A stretch of DNA of 64,000 nt from Fibrobacter sp. UWH4. Its GTDB lineage: Bacteria; Fibrobacterota; Fibrobacteria; Fibrobacterales; Fibrobacteraceae. Below, piece by piece: positions 32,747 through 40,877 of this stretch. Below the pieces are notes generated by a model that saw nothing but the letters and a program-made list of their open reading frames with translations, did not search any database and was not told where the DNA came from. Location of the stretch: positions 1-64,000 of the forward strand of contig NZ_FRAY01000002.1 in NCBI RefSeq assembly GCF_900142475.1, written 5' to 3'. Position 1 is the first letter of the stretch. Every line of letters starts with the position of its first letter. The translations under genes and the position numbers were made by a program.

Positions 32747-33472
32747 ATGAAAAGAATTGGTACATTACTGCTTTTAGCGGTTTTTATTGCTATCGCCTGG
32801 TCACGCGTCGATCCCGAAGAGGCGCCGCATCACTACAACTACAAGCAGGCTTCGCAGCAGATGCGCCGTATTTATTACGGCGACCTTCAAGAAACCCTTT
32901 ACTGCGGCTGCCGCTACCAAGACAAAAAACACGTCGATTTTTCTACCTGCGATTTTGCACCGCGCGACAATCCGAAGCGCAAGAGCTTTAAGCGGGCCCA
33001 GTCTATCGAATGGGAACACATGGTAACCGCCCACAATATGGGACAGCATCTCCCTTGCTGGCGCGATGGAGGACGCAAGAATTGCAGCGCGAACGACACG
33101 ACCTTCAAGCTGATGGAAGGCGACCTTCACAACCTCTACCCCGCCATTGGCGAAGTGAACGGCGACCGAAACAATTTTATGTATAGCCAGTGGACCAACA
33201 ATCCGGAACCCATGTACGGCAAGTGCAAGACGATTGTCGATTTCAAGCTCAAGAAGGCTCAACCCCGTGAAGAAGCCCGCGGAATTATCGCGCGCGCCTA
33301 CTTTTACATGGAAAAGACATACGGTGTTAATTTGTCCAAGCAAGACCGCAAGCTGTTCGAGGCATGGGACAAGATGTATCCCGTCACCGAAAAGGAATGC
33401 GAGCGCGACCGCCGCATTTTCAAGGTGCAGGGGGACCACAATCCGTTCGTGTACGAAAAATGCAAGCAATAA
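32747..33472 (+). CDS. Exported endonuclease I family nuclease
   Basis: 241 residues. N-terminal signal peptide (RIGTLLLLAVFIAIAWS). The beta-beta-alpha metal nuclease motif is SIEWEHMVTAHNMGQH (residues 86-101), followed by MEGDLHNLYPAIGEVNGDRNNF with the metal-binding Asn and His. Cys residues at about 53/55 and others indicate disulfides, as in Vibrio Dns/EndA. It would degrade extracellular or periplasmic DNA for nutrition or DNA removal. Monocistronic, with the heptamer array in its promoter region. Confidence 0.92.
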   Translation: MKRIGTLLLLAVFIAIAWSRVDPEEAPHHYNYKQASQQMRRIYYGDLQETLYCGCRYQDKKHVDFSTCDFAPRDNPKRKSFKRAQSIEWEHMVTAHNMGQHLPCWRDGGRKNCSANDTTFKLMEGDLHNLYPAIGEVNGDRNNFMYSQWTNNPEPMYGKCKTIVDFKLKKAQPREEARGIIARAYFYMEKTYGVNLSKQDRKLFEAWDKMYPVTEKECERDRRIFKVQGDHNPFVYEKCKQ

Positions 33473-33616
33473 TTAATCTTTTTTAATTGGTGCTTAACTT
33501 CATCCATAGCCCAAGACCTGCGTATTCGCCTTCATTTTTCATTTTTAATTCTTCATTCTTCGTTTTCCTCATACCCACCCCTCTTTTTTATATATATATT
33601 TACATTAGAGGTCTGT

Positions 33617-36600
33617 ATGAATAAAGCCCTGTTTCTTTTTATTGTCTTTTTTGCGATTTCGGCGTTCGCCCAGGTGGAATTTCCCATGGGCTCCAAGATT
33701 GTCAATGTCACTAAAGATCCCTATTTTGCAAAGGGTGACGGCAAGAACGATGACACCGAAGCCATTCAGAAAGCTCTGAACGACCATCCCGACGGCGACT
33801 ACATTATCTACCTTCCGCACGGCATTTACAAGATTACCGACGGTCTTGTCTGGCCCACCACCAAAAAAGAGGAATCGTCCAGCAGAAGGACCATTTTGCA
33901 GGGACAGAGCATGGGCGGAACAATTATCCAGCTCGCCGACAGTACCTACGGTTTCGACAATCCCGATTTTCCCAAGGCACTCATTTTTACAGGCGAAGGC
34001 CCCTCTCCCAAATACAGAAACGCCATCCGCGACCTCACCCTGCGCACCGGCAAGGCAAACCCCGGTGCCATCGGTATTCAGTTTAACGCGTCTAACCAGG
34101 GCACCATCAACAACGTGAAGGTTTATTCCGGTGACTCCACGGGTGTTTACGGCATCGACCTCGGCTTTACCGAGGGAATCGGTCCCCTGCTTTTGAAGAA
34201 CGTAGAAGTCCGCGGATTCAATGTCGGCGTCTATGCCAAGGGTGAAAACGGGGTCGCAACCCTGGAACACGTGACACTGGGCGGGCAACGCAAATACGGA
34301 CTTGAAAACGAAAATATGAACCTGTCCGTGCGCTCGTTGCGTTTCAAGGGATACACTCCCGCCGTATTCAACCACGGTGAATACGCCATCATGAGCCTGG
34401 TCGACGGCCTGCTCGAATTCGACAACGACAAGAAGAAAGTCAAGCCGACCACCGCTATCGTCAACGAGAGCCACCTGTTCGCAAGATCCATGAAGGTCTC
34501 GCGCTACAAGACCATGATCCAGTCCAAGAAAAAGGGCTATAACGAAGAAATGATCCAAGGCGAGATCGTCGAATTCGCTACGCAAGAAACTCACCAGCTC
34601 TGCCACAGCCCGAAACAGTCCATGAGACTCGCCGTTGCAGAAACGCCGAACTACCCGGAGCAGAAAGCCGACAACTGGATTACGATCGCAGGCGACTACG
34701 GTGGAAAATCGAATACGGGTGCCGACGATTCCAAGGCCATTCAAGAAGCGATTGACGACGGTGCAGAAACGATCTATTTCCCGCCCGGCGGCCGCTGGAC
34801 CATTAACCGCGATATCTACATCCGTAACCGTGTCCGCCGGATTTTGGGTATCGAAGGACGCATTGACGGCAAGGGCAAGTTCATCATCGAAAGCGGAGCT
34901 TTCGGCGAACTCACGATTGAACGTTTCTCGGAATTCGGAAGCGGCATCATCCTGAAATCCAAGCGCAACCTGTTGCTCAAGAATATGATGGTACGCGCCC
35001 TTGAAACCGACGAACTCGGTGGAGGCGATGTCTTCCTGGAAGACGTGACCATCGGGACCATCCAGCTAAACTACCAGAAGCTCTGGGGCCGTCAGGTGAC
35101 CATGATGGGCGACACCAAGGGGCCCAAGATTACGAATAACGGTGGAGACATTTGGATTCTCGGTCTCACCGCCAAGAAGGGCAACACGATTCTCCAGAAC
35201 TTCAACAAGGCGAACGCCGAACTCATCGGTGTCGAGATTGTCGCAAGCGACAAGGCGAAAGACCGCCCCATGTTCATCAACGACAATTCCGGACTTTCGA
35301 TTATGGGTCTCCGCGAAACCCTCACCCGCGGAAACGCCTACCAGAAAATCGTCGAAGAATCGAGAAAGGCATCCGCCATCAAGTCGCTCTACAGCACGGA
35401 CCTGTTAAAGACGCCTAACGGAGGCACGCTCCTTCCGCTATTCGTCGGATATGCCCCCAAGCAAGGCGCCAACGAAAAGCCTATCGCAAAGATTCCACAC
35501 GAAATGCTTATCGTGCAGCCCGACCTGCTCCGCATCAAGGGTAGCATCGAAGATGACGGACGCGGCGACGGCCTCTGTGAGGACCCCGTGCGCTGGAAAA
35601 AGGGCCTGGGCCCCGGCAAGGTCGTTTTCTCGGACAGTATGGCCTACGAAACGGATGTGTCATTTACCGCCAGCGGCCGCTACAACATCATCTTTACCGG
35701 CGATGACGGTTACCAGACCGGCTCCGACACCGGCAAGGTCTACGTATTCGACAAGCGCTACACCACGCTCGACAACACCGGCGACGGTCTCCCGAGCGGA
35801 CGCGGAGCCGCCACCTGGATTTCGGAATTCGACAACTACAGCCCGCACAATTCCGACCCCGAAATCCATATTGCAAACGTTTCGGGAGGCAATGCAGGCA
35901 AGCTTTACCTGCGCTTCGATCTTTCCGCACTTCCGGGAGCCCTTTTCGACGCGGCCCTGAAGCTGGAATTCAACCAGGACTCCGTCAAGAAGCCGATTCA
36001 GCTCAACATTTTCGGATTGAAGGAAAATTCCAAGGAAATGAACTTCGGCGACCAGAAACTCGGCGTCGACTGGGCGGACTTCGAACTCACATGGGAAAAC
36101 GCCCCGGCAAACATCCCGCAGGCGGGCGGCCAGTTCAACATCCGTAAAAATTCGGGTGGCGGCGTCGATACCAAGTACGCCGACTTCCTGGGCATCATCA
36201 CCTTGAATCCGAAGGCTCCGCTGGGCGCATTCCTGCGCACTCCCTCGCTCACGGAATTTTTCAAGCGCAAGCACGCCTCTAACCTGTACACGCTGATTTT
36301 GACCGCTGTCGAACAAGGAGAAACCATTCTTCCCTCTGCCGCAGCAGGCAGGGAATTCGCGCCGTCTCTTTATATCGGCTACTTCGACAACACGCGTTCC
36401 GTCGGTGGCGAAGCCATGGACGGCGGTTACACGCTTTCGAAAGTGAACATAGACATCTACAGCCTCGAATGCAATTTCGACCTGACCGTGGGTTACCCGC
36501 AGTTCGTGCAGATCGAAATCGTGAACGAATTCGGCAAGCGCATGCTGACCGTTGCGGCCCGCGACTTGGCTGGCGAAAAGAAAACCAACTTCAAATTCAA

Positions 36601-36688
36601 GGCGATGGCATTCCCGACCGGCAAATACGTGCTGCGAGTCATTGGCGAAGCCTTTACCGCCGAACAACCTTTCTACATCTTGAACTAG
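33617..36688 (+). CDS. Secreted protein with two pectate-lyase-type beta-helix domains
   Basis: 1023 residues with signal peptide (ending AFAQ). Two pectate_lyase_3 / GH55-like right-handed beta-helices are read by their matched openings: KGDGKNDDTEAIQKAL near residue 35, and NTGADDSKAIQEAIDDGAETIYFPPG near 365. A beta-sandwich resembling a DNRLRE domain follows near 715-900 (DGLPSGRGAATWISEFD, KLYLRFDLS, WENAP), and a C-terminal domain of about 85 residues ends in a beta-hairpin like secretion-sorting domains. Probably acts on plant or surface polysaccharide; the catalytic residues cannot be assigned. Followed 7 bp later by a lipoprotein gene, likely one operon. Confidence 0.8.
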   Translation: MNKALFLFIVFFAISAFAQVEFPMGSKIVNVTKDPYFAKGDGKNDDTEAIQKALNDHPDGDYIIYLPHGIYKITDGLVWPTTKKEESSSRRTILQGQSMGGTIIQLADSTYGFDNPDFPKALIFTGEGPSPKYRNAIRDLTLRTGKANPGAIGIQFNASNQGTINNVKVYSGDSTGVYGIDLGFTEGIGPLLLKNVEVRGFNVGVYAKGENGVATLEHVTLGGQRKYGLENENMNLSVRSLRFKGYTPAVFNHGEYAIMSLVDGLLEFDNDKKKVKPTTAIVNESHLFARSMKVSRYKTMIQSKKKGYNEEMIQGEIVEFATQETHQLCHSPKQSMRLAVAETPNYPEQKADNWITIAGDYGGKSNTGADDSKAIQEAIDDGAETIYFPPGGRWTINRDIYIRNRVRRILGIEGRIDGKGKFIIESGAFGELTIERFSEFGSGIILKSKRNLLLKNMMVRALETDELGGGDVFLEDVTIGTIQLNYQKLWGRQVTMMGDTKGPKITNNGGDIWILGLTAKKGNTILQNFNKANAELIGVEIVASDKAKDRPMFINDNSGLSIMGLRETLTRGNAYQKIVEESRKASAIKSLYSTDLLKTPNGGTLLPLFVGYAPKQGANEKPIAKIPHEMLIVQPDLLRIKGSIEDDGRGDGLCEDPVRWKKGLGPGKVVFSDSMAYETDVSFTASGRYNIIFTGDDGYQTGSDTGKVYVFDKRYTTLDNTGDGLPSGRGAATWISEFDNYSPHNSDPEIHIANVSGGNAGKLYLRFDLSALPGALFDAALKLEFNQDSVKKPIQLNIFGLKENSKEMNFGDQKLGVDWADFELTWENAPANIPQAGGQFNIRKNSGGGVDTKYADFLGIITLNPKAPLGAFLRTPSLTEFFKRKHASNLYTLILTAVEQGETILPSAAAGREFAPSLYIGYFDNTRSVGGEAMDGGYTLSKVNIDIYSLECNFDLTVGYPQFVQIEIVNEFGKRMLTVAARDLAGEKKTNFKFKAMAFPTGKYVLRVIGEAFTAEQPFYILN

Positions 36689-36695
36689 GAGAACC

Positions 36696-38417
36696 ATGAA
36701 AATCAGTCCCATTTTTCCACTCGGTTTCGTCATTTCCAGCCTCGCCCTTTTCGCGGCCTGCGGAGATGATTCCAGTTCTTCGGCCAGCGACGAAAGTAGT
36801 TCGTCCGTAGCTTCCTTCAGGTCCAGCAGCTCACTCTCGACCCGTGCGGACATCAACTACAAGGACACCCTGAAACTCGGCGACACCACCCGCGTTTACA
36901 TAGAGCTCTTTGACGGCGACAGTTCCAAGATGGACGAAAGCGAAATCTACATCGACAGTTTCGCCACAAGTGTTCCTCTGTACTTGGGAGAATTCACCAA
37001 GGGCAGCCGCATCAAGGTTTACGCCTACGCATCGGACATCGGCGAAGACCGTATACGCATCAAGAGCGAATTCGGCGACTATATGCCGGCATTGACCGCC
37101 GTTCCGAAAAAGGAAGCCGGCAAAGACTCCGTCTACGGCAATTATCTTGCAGCAAGCCTCGGTTCCGACACGAGCGCCATATTCAAGGATTCCAACCAGT
37201 TCGTTATTTTTAGCGACAACCACTATTACCTAGAAATCGGCGGAGCTTTCAACAATGAATCCAGCCTGCGCCTCAAGGTAACGGTCGATACCGCCTACTA
37301 TAAATATACAGGCGATGAAGAAAACATCTCAATGAAAATGAGCGACACGCTACGCGGCATCATTGACATCGACAACAGTCCCGAAGATATTTCCATCGAA
37401 TTCTCGGCAACCGAAGGCTACAGCATCAACCTGAAGACAACGGGCAGAAGCATTGTTCAATACAAATTAACAAGCAACGATTCCCTACTCAGCGAATTCG
37501 CAAGCAACATCGACACAATGCTTGTTACCAAGGACTCCATCCGCTGGAACCTCAAGGTTTCCGCAGAATCATTCTCCAACTTCTTAACCGGCCCCTACGC
37601 CTTCTTCGAAGCGACAACCAAGGCGCGCGAACTGGAACAGGGCGAATACTTTTCGAAACCAGATTCCATCCCGTATCCGGGCGAAGCCTACTTACGCTCC
37701 CGTCCCAAGGACGACCCCAACAAGGCCATTTACAAGTATAACCTGCGTCAGGAACAGTTCGTGTGGATTGGCGACTATAAGAAGGGCGATTCCGTCCTCG
37801 TAAAGCATTGGATTGAAAATTACAGCGACGACGGATTCACAAGCCCGGTCACCTACGAAATTCTGGACAAGAACCAGAAAGTTCAGGGAACCATCAGTAG
37901 CACCTATGGCGGAGCCTTCTCCGTCAAGGGAGACATGCCCGACGGCCCCTACTACCTGCACTACCTCCGCCTGAATTCCGATCCGCTCGACCAGGTTTAC
38001 GACAGCCTGCGTTACGTGTTGCAGCTTTACACCATGGTACAGCAGCCGGGCCTGCTCAAGACACTAGAATTCTACAACGGCGAAACGGACAATACCTACG
38101 ACAAGACGACACTTTCTGCAGGTGACACCATCCGTTTCAGCAACATTGAATTTATGATGGAACCCGTCAAGGAAACCGGATGGAAAATCATCGGGTCTGA
38201 CATTTCCTGGTTCGTGCCTTGCGAATCGCTCGCTTTCCTGAACAACAGCAGCAACTACAAGGCGGAAAACTGCGAGGTTGAACAGGATATTTCTTCGGAT
38301 TACCTGATTGCGCAGGAAGCTGGCATCGGAGAAACGGCTATTCTCATCGCCCAAAGCGTTGCGGACCCCGCCAAGCGAGACACGCTGAAAATTTCGATTA
38401 TCGCCAAGGCGAATTAA
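36696..38417 (+). CDS. Lipoprotein with Ser-rich linker, unknown function
   Basis: 573 residues. Signal and lipobox FAAC (Cys about 22), then a short Ser-rich stalk (SSSSASDESSSS), then a long beta-rich region with repeated strands. It follows the beta-helix protein by 7 bp with an AGGAG site (36688-36692) and is probably co-expressed, so it may hold that protein at the surface or bind the same polymer. No domain recognised. Confidence 0.8.
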   Translation: MKISPIFPLGFVISSLALFAACGDDSSSSASDESSSSVASFRSSSSLSTRADINYKDTLKLGDTTRVYIELFDGDSSKMDESEIYIDSFATSVPLYLGEFTKGSRIKVYAYASDIGEDRIRIKSEFGDYMPALTAVPKKEAGKDSVYGNYLAASLGSDTSAIFKDSNQFVIFSDNHYYLEIGGAFNNESSLRLKVTVDTAYYKYTGDEENISMKMSDTLRGIIDIDNSPEDISIEFSATEGYSINLKTTGRSIVQYKLTSNDSLLSEFASNIDTMLVTKDSIRWNLKVSAESFSNFLTGPYAFFEATTKARELEQGEYFSKPDSIPYPGEAYLRSRPKDDPNKAIYKYNLRQEQFVWIGDYKKGDSVLVKHWIENYSDDGFTSPVTYEILDKNQKVQGTISSTYGGAFSVKGDMPDGPYYLHYLRLNSDPLDQVYDSLRYVLQLYTMVQQPGLLKTLEFYNGETDNTYDKTTLSAGDTIRFSNIEFMMEPVKETGWKIIGSDISWFVPCESLAFLNNSSNYKAENCEVEQDISSDYLIAQEAGIGETAILIAQSVADPAKRDTLKISIIAKAN

Positions 38418-38425
38418 AAAGCGAA

Positions 38426-38626
38426 TTAATCTTCCCAGATCTGGTTCGGAAGTTTACCGATATCGCGGAAGTCTAGAAGTCCCGTCGACGGAGCATTCAC
38501 GCTTACGAGGCGGGCCAAGGGCTTACCCGCACGCTCGATAACAATTTCCTCGTCCTTGATTGAAACCTGATTCAAGAGCGAGCCGAAATTCTGGCGGACT
38601 TCCATGGCAGAAACTACTTTAGACAT
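38426..38626 (-). CDS. Phd/YefM-family antitoxin without a toxin partner
   Basis: 66 residues: MSKVVSAMEVRQNFGSLLNQV and EEIVIERAGKPLARLV are the standard Phd/YefM DNA-binding N-terminal domain, followed by a short tail. Antitoxins of this group bind their own promoter and neutralise a PIN, Doc or RelE toxin. Here the stop at 38426 is 8 bp from the converging lipoprotein stop and the start is 25 bp from divergent xseA, so there is no room for a toxin. It may be a remnant or a solitary regulator, possibly of xseA. Confidence 0.85.
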   Translation of the reverse strand: MSKVVSAMEVRQNFGSLLNQVSIKDEEIVIERAGKPLARLVSVNAPSTGLLDFRDIGKLPNQIWED

Positions 38627-38651
38627 GCCCTAAAAATAGTATATTCTGCGT

Positions 38652-39950
38652 ATGGAAACCGAAAACAAGTCCTATACCGTCACCCAATACATGAAGGCCC
38701 TGAAGCAGAAGGTGGAATCGACCCCTGCCGTTTGGGTGCGTGGCGTGATTACCCAGATTAACGAGAAGGCGCGCGTCGTCTATCTGAGCATTGCGGACTT
38801 TGAAGAAGGGAACGTGAACCCGCTTGCGACGGTTCCCCTGTATTGCTATTCGGCAAAATTCGCCGCCATTCGAGCCAAGGTTGAAAATTACCCGCAGCCG
38901 TTCACGCTCAAGGAACAGCTCAAGGTGAGTTTCTTGATCAAGGCGGACCTTTATGTGCCTTACGGAAAATTGCAGGCACAGATTCTGGATATTGACCCCG
39001 TTTACACGCTCGGGGAACTAGCTCTTACCAAAAGCGCCATCTTAAAGAGGCTCGCGCTCGAAGGCTTGTTAGAAAAGAACAAGGCGTTGACACTTGCCGA
39101 TGTTCCCATTCGCGTGGGACTTATTACCGGCGAAGGGACGGCCGCCTACAAGGATTTTACCACCAAGCTCGCTGAATCGCCTTTTAATTTCAAGGTGAAA
39201 ACGGCTTATGCCAAAATGCAGGGCGCAGACACCGAGCCCACGGTACTTGCCGCCCTCGAGGAACTCGCCAAGGATTCAGAACTGGACGTCGTGTGCATTA
39301 TCCGCGGAGGTGGCAGCAAAACCGACCTAAACTTTTTCGACAGCGAAGCATTGTGCCGCGCCGTTGCGAACTTTCCGCTACCGGTGTTTACCGGAATCGG
39401 TCATGAAATTGACCGCAGCCTTTTGGACGAAGTCGCCTACCAGTCCTGCATTACGCCGACCGATACCGCGAAACGCCTGATTGACCGCGTCACCGACAGT
39501 TGGAACCGTATGCTTTCGCTTGCGCAAAGCATTGCATTACAGACAAAAGAAACACTTGTCTCCGTCAACCGCGACCTGACCTACAAGGGGAACCGCCTGC
39601 AGCAAAAGGTGAACGCCCTTATTCAAAAAGAAGCGATGAAACTTTCGCTGTACAAGGGCAACCTACAAAAAGACTTGCAGTTTATCTTTAGAGGCGAACG
39701 CGAACGCATCGCCCGCGACACCGAAGGTCTGCACCAAGGATCCCGCAAAATTCTGGACCTTGAAAAATCTAAATTCAACCTCATCGAACTCCGCGTCAAA
39801 AACGCCGACCCCGAGACCACGCTTTCTAAAGGCTACACGCTTACGCTTGACGCCAACGGCAAGTTCATACGCAACAAGAATCAGCTAAAGCCCGGCGACA
39901 CCCTGACCACAAGGTTCAAAGACGGCTGCGTACAGTCAATCGTGAAATAA
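38652..39950 (+). CDS. xseA: Exodeoxyribonuclease VII large subunit
   Basis: Single-strand-specific exonuclease subunit. N-terminal OB-fold (residues about 8-110), catalytic core with VGLITGEGTAAYKDF, IIRGGGSKTDLNFFDSEALCRAVANFPLPVFTGIGHEIDRSLLDEVA, then a coiled-coil region (about 290-390) and the C-terminal GYTLT...PGDTLTTRFKDG module. 432 residues. The small subunit xseB, usually adjacent, is not seen in the window. Divergent from the Phd antitoxin gene with only 25 bp between starts. Confidence 0.93.
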   Translation: METENKSYTVTQYMKALKQKVESTPAVWVRGVITQINEKARVVYLSIADFEEGNVNPLATVPLYCYSAKFAAIRAKVENYPQPFTLKEQLKVSFLIKADLYVPYGKLQAQILDIDPVYTLGELALTKSAILKRLALEGLLEKNKALTLADVPIRVGLITGEGTAAYKDFTTKLAESPFNFKVKTAYAKMQGADTEPTVLAALEELAKDSELDVVCIIRGGGSKTDLNFFDSEALCRAVANFPLPVFTGIGHEIDRSLLDEVAYQSCITPTDTAKRLIDRVTDSWNRMLSLAQSIALQTKETLVSVNRDLTYKGNRLQQKVNALIQKEAMKLSLYKGNLQKDLQFIFRGERERIARDTEGLHQGSRKILDLEKSKFNLIELRVKNADPETTLSKGYTLTLDANGKFIRNKNQLKPGDTLTTRFKDGCVQSIVK

Positions 39951-39964
39951 AATATGCCCCAAAG

Positions 39965-39997
39965 TCATTCTGGAGCCTTCGGCGACGGAATCCAGCA
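39965..39997. repeat. Dispersed palindromic repeat downstream of xseA
   Basis: GTCATTCTGGAGCC, TTCGGC, GACGGAATCCA. Almost identical in build to the copy encoded within the pseudouridine synthase gene at 53580-53610. Confidence 0.7.
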
Positions 39998-40004
39998 CCG
40001 ACAT

Positions 40005-40433
40005 TTAAGCACTAAAAGCGGGAAGCTTATCTATTTTCTGGAAACGCTTGGTGGCGGCATCCAGCGCAAAGTAGCGCACGGCATCGCCTAGCGATAGCAT
40101 CACGTACTTAGGCGTCAGTACCTGCAAATACTTGTTCAACTGCACCTGGAGCGCTTGCCACGTGTACTCGCCCGGAGCCTTGCATTCCACCAAAAGCCAC
40201 GGATGCTTCAAGTCTGCGCCATCCTTAAAGTCCTGCACCAGAATGTCCACGCGGTCATCTGTAGAAGACTCCACCGTCGAAAGTGCAAACTCCACCGCAA
40301 TCAGGTTCTGCGGCACCTTGACTTCATCCATCAGGAATTTAACCGTCGCCTGACGCACGAGTTCTTCGGGCGTAGCGGGCACCTCTTTTTGGCGAATGGG
40401 GTCGAATAAGGTTTGATGCTTGAGGTTGTTCAC
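40005..40433 (-). CDS. Solitary HsdR N-terminal-like nuclease domain protein
   Basis: 142 residues. PEELVRQATVKFLMDEVKVPQNLIAVE followed by DDRVDILVQDF...WLLVECKAP has the order of the type I restriction HSDR_N_2 domain: Glu, Asp and ExK of a PD-(D/E)xK fold are present. No helicase motor, specificity subunit or methylase accompanies it. Solo proteins of this kind are common in Bacteroidota and Fibrobacterota and their role is unclear. The start is GTG 40433 with a weak ribosome site. Confidence 0.75.
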   Translation of the reverse strand: MNNLKHQTLFDPIRQKEVPATPEELVRQATVKFLMDEVKVPQNLIAVEFALSTVESSTDDRVDILVQDFKDGADLKHPWLLVECKAPGEYTWQALQVQLNKYLQVLTPKYVMLSLGDAVRYFALDAATKRFQKIDKLPAFSA

Positions 40434-40442
40434 TTTGCAGAA

Positions 40443-40491
40443 GGAATGTGGAGTGTGAAGTGTGGAGTGTGTGATGAGAGGTGAGATGTGT
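40443..40491. repeat. Degenerate heptamer array (GGAGTGT type)
   Basis: Units GGAATGT, GGAGTGT, GAAGTGT, GGAGTGT, then decaying GTGATGA, GAGGTGA, GATGTGT. Its reverse complement (CACTCCA pairs) occurs in the 27976-28286 repeat cluster. Confidence 0.7.
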
Positions 40492-40522
40492 TTTTTCAGT
40501 AAAATAAAAAATTCCTATAGAC

Positions 40523-40552
40523 TTGACAATTTCCCTATTTTCAAACTATATT
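40523..40552 (+). promoter_or_regulatory. Promoter of the alanine attenuator leader
   Basis: TTGACA (40523-40528), an 18-nt spacer, TATATT (40547-40552). The predicted start is about 40559, one base before the leader ATG. Confidence 0.75.
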
Positions 40553-40559
40553 TGATTAT

Positions 40560-40679
40560 ATGAATAAAATCTTTGGACAGAACATCGCAGCAGCAGCCAT
40601 CGTAGCAATGGCAGCAAGCCCGGCAGCAGCCCGAGCTATTGTGGGGCTGTCCAGAGAAACCAAAATCTGTAAAGCGTAA
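40560..40679 (+). CDS. Alanine-rich leader peptide (39 aa)
   Basis: Short frame reading MNKIFGQNIAAAAIV, then AMAASPAAARA and ending ETKICKA. Twelve of 39 codons are Ala, using GCA, GCC, GCT and GCG, clustered between codons 10 and 26. Such biased leaders are control peptides: ribosome stalling at the codons reports charging of the matching tRNA. The upstream -10 box places the transcript start at or one base before the ATG, so the leader would be translated without a 5' untranslated region. It overlaps attenuator segments 1 and 2. It is shorter than most annotation cut-offs. Confidence 0.75.
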   Translation: MNKIFGQNIAAAAIVAMAASPAAARAIVGLSRETKICKA

Positions 40680-40737
40680 CGCTAAAATCCAGATTAAAAG
40701 TTTCAAGGGCAGCCCCGTAAAAGGCTGTCCTTTTTTT
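40627..40737 (+). promoter_or_regulatory. Transcription attenuator with antiterminator and terminator
   Basis: Four segments can pair in mutually exclusive ways. Segment 1 CAGCCC (40627-40632) pairs with GGGCTG inside segment 2. Segment 2 GGGGCTGTCC (40643-40652) pairs over all 10 bp (one G-T) with segment 3 GGGCAGCCCC (40707-40716): antiterminator. Segment 3 pairs over 8 bp with segment 4 GGCTGTCC (40723-40730), followed by T7 (40731-40737): terminator. Stalling at the Ala codons would cover segment 1 and favour 2:3, allowing read-through; completed translation favours 1:2 plus 3:4 and termination. Confidence 0.75.
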
Positions 40738-40877
40738 GACCGCTCGTTCTCACGAGCTAACGTTTTTACCCCAATTTCAACCATAAACCACAAGGAACAA
40801 CGAAAATTCTAAAAATTATATTCTATTATTACATTGTAAAATAATGAGAATTTTCGATCCCTATACAGGAGCTTAAA

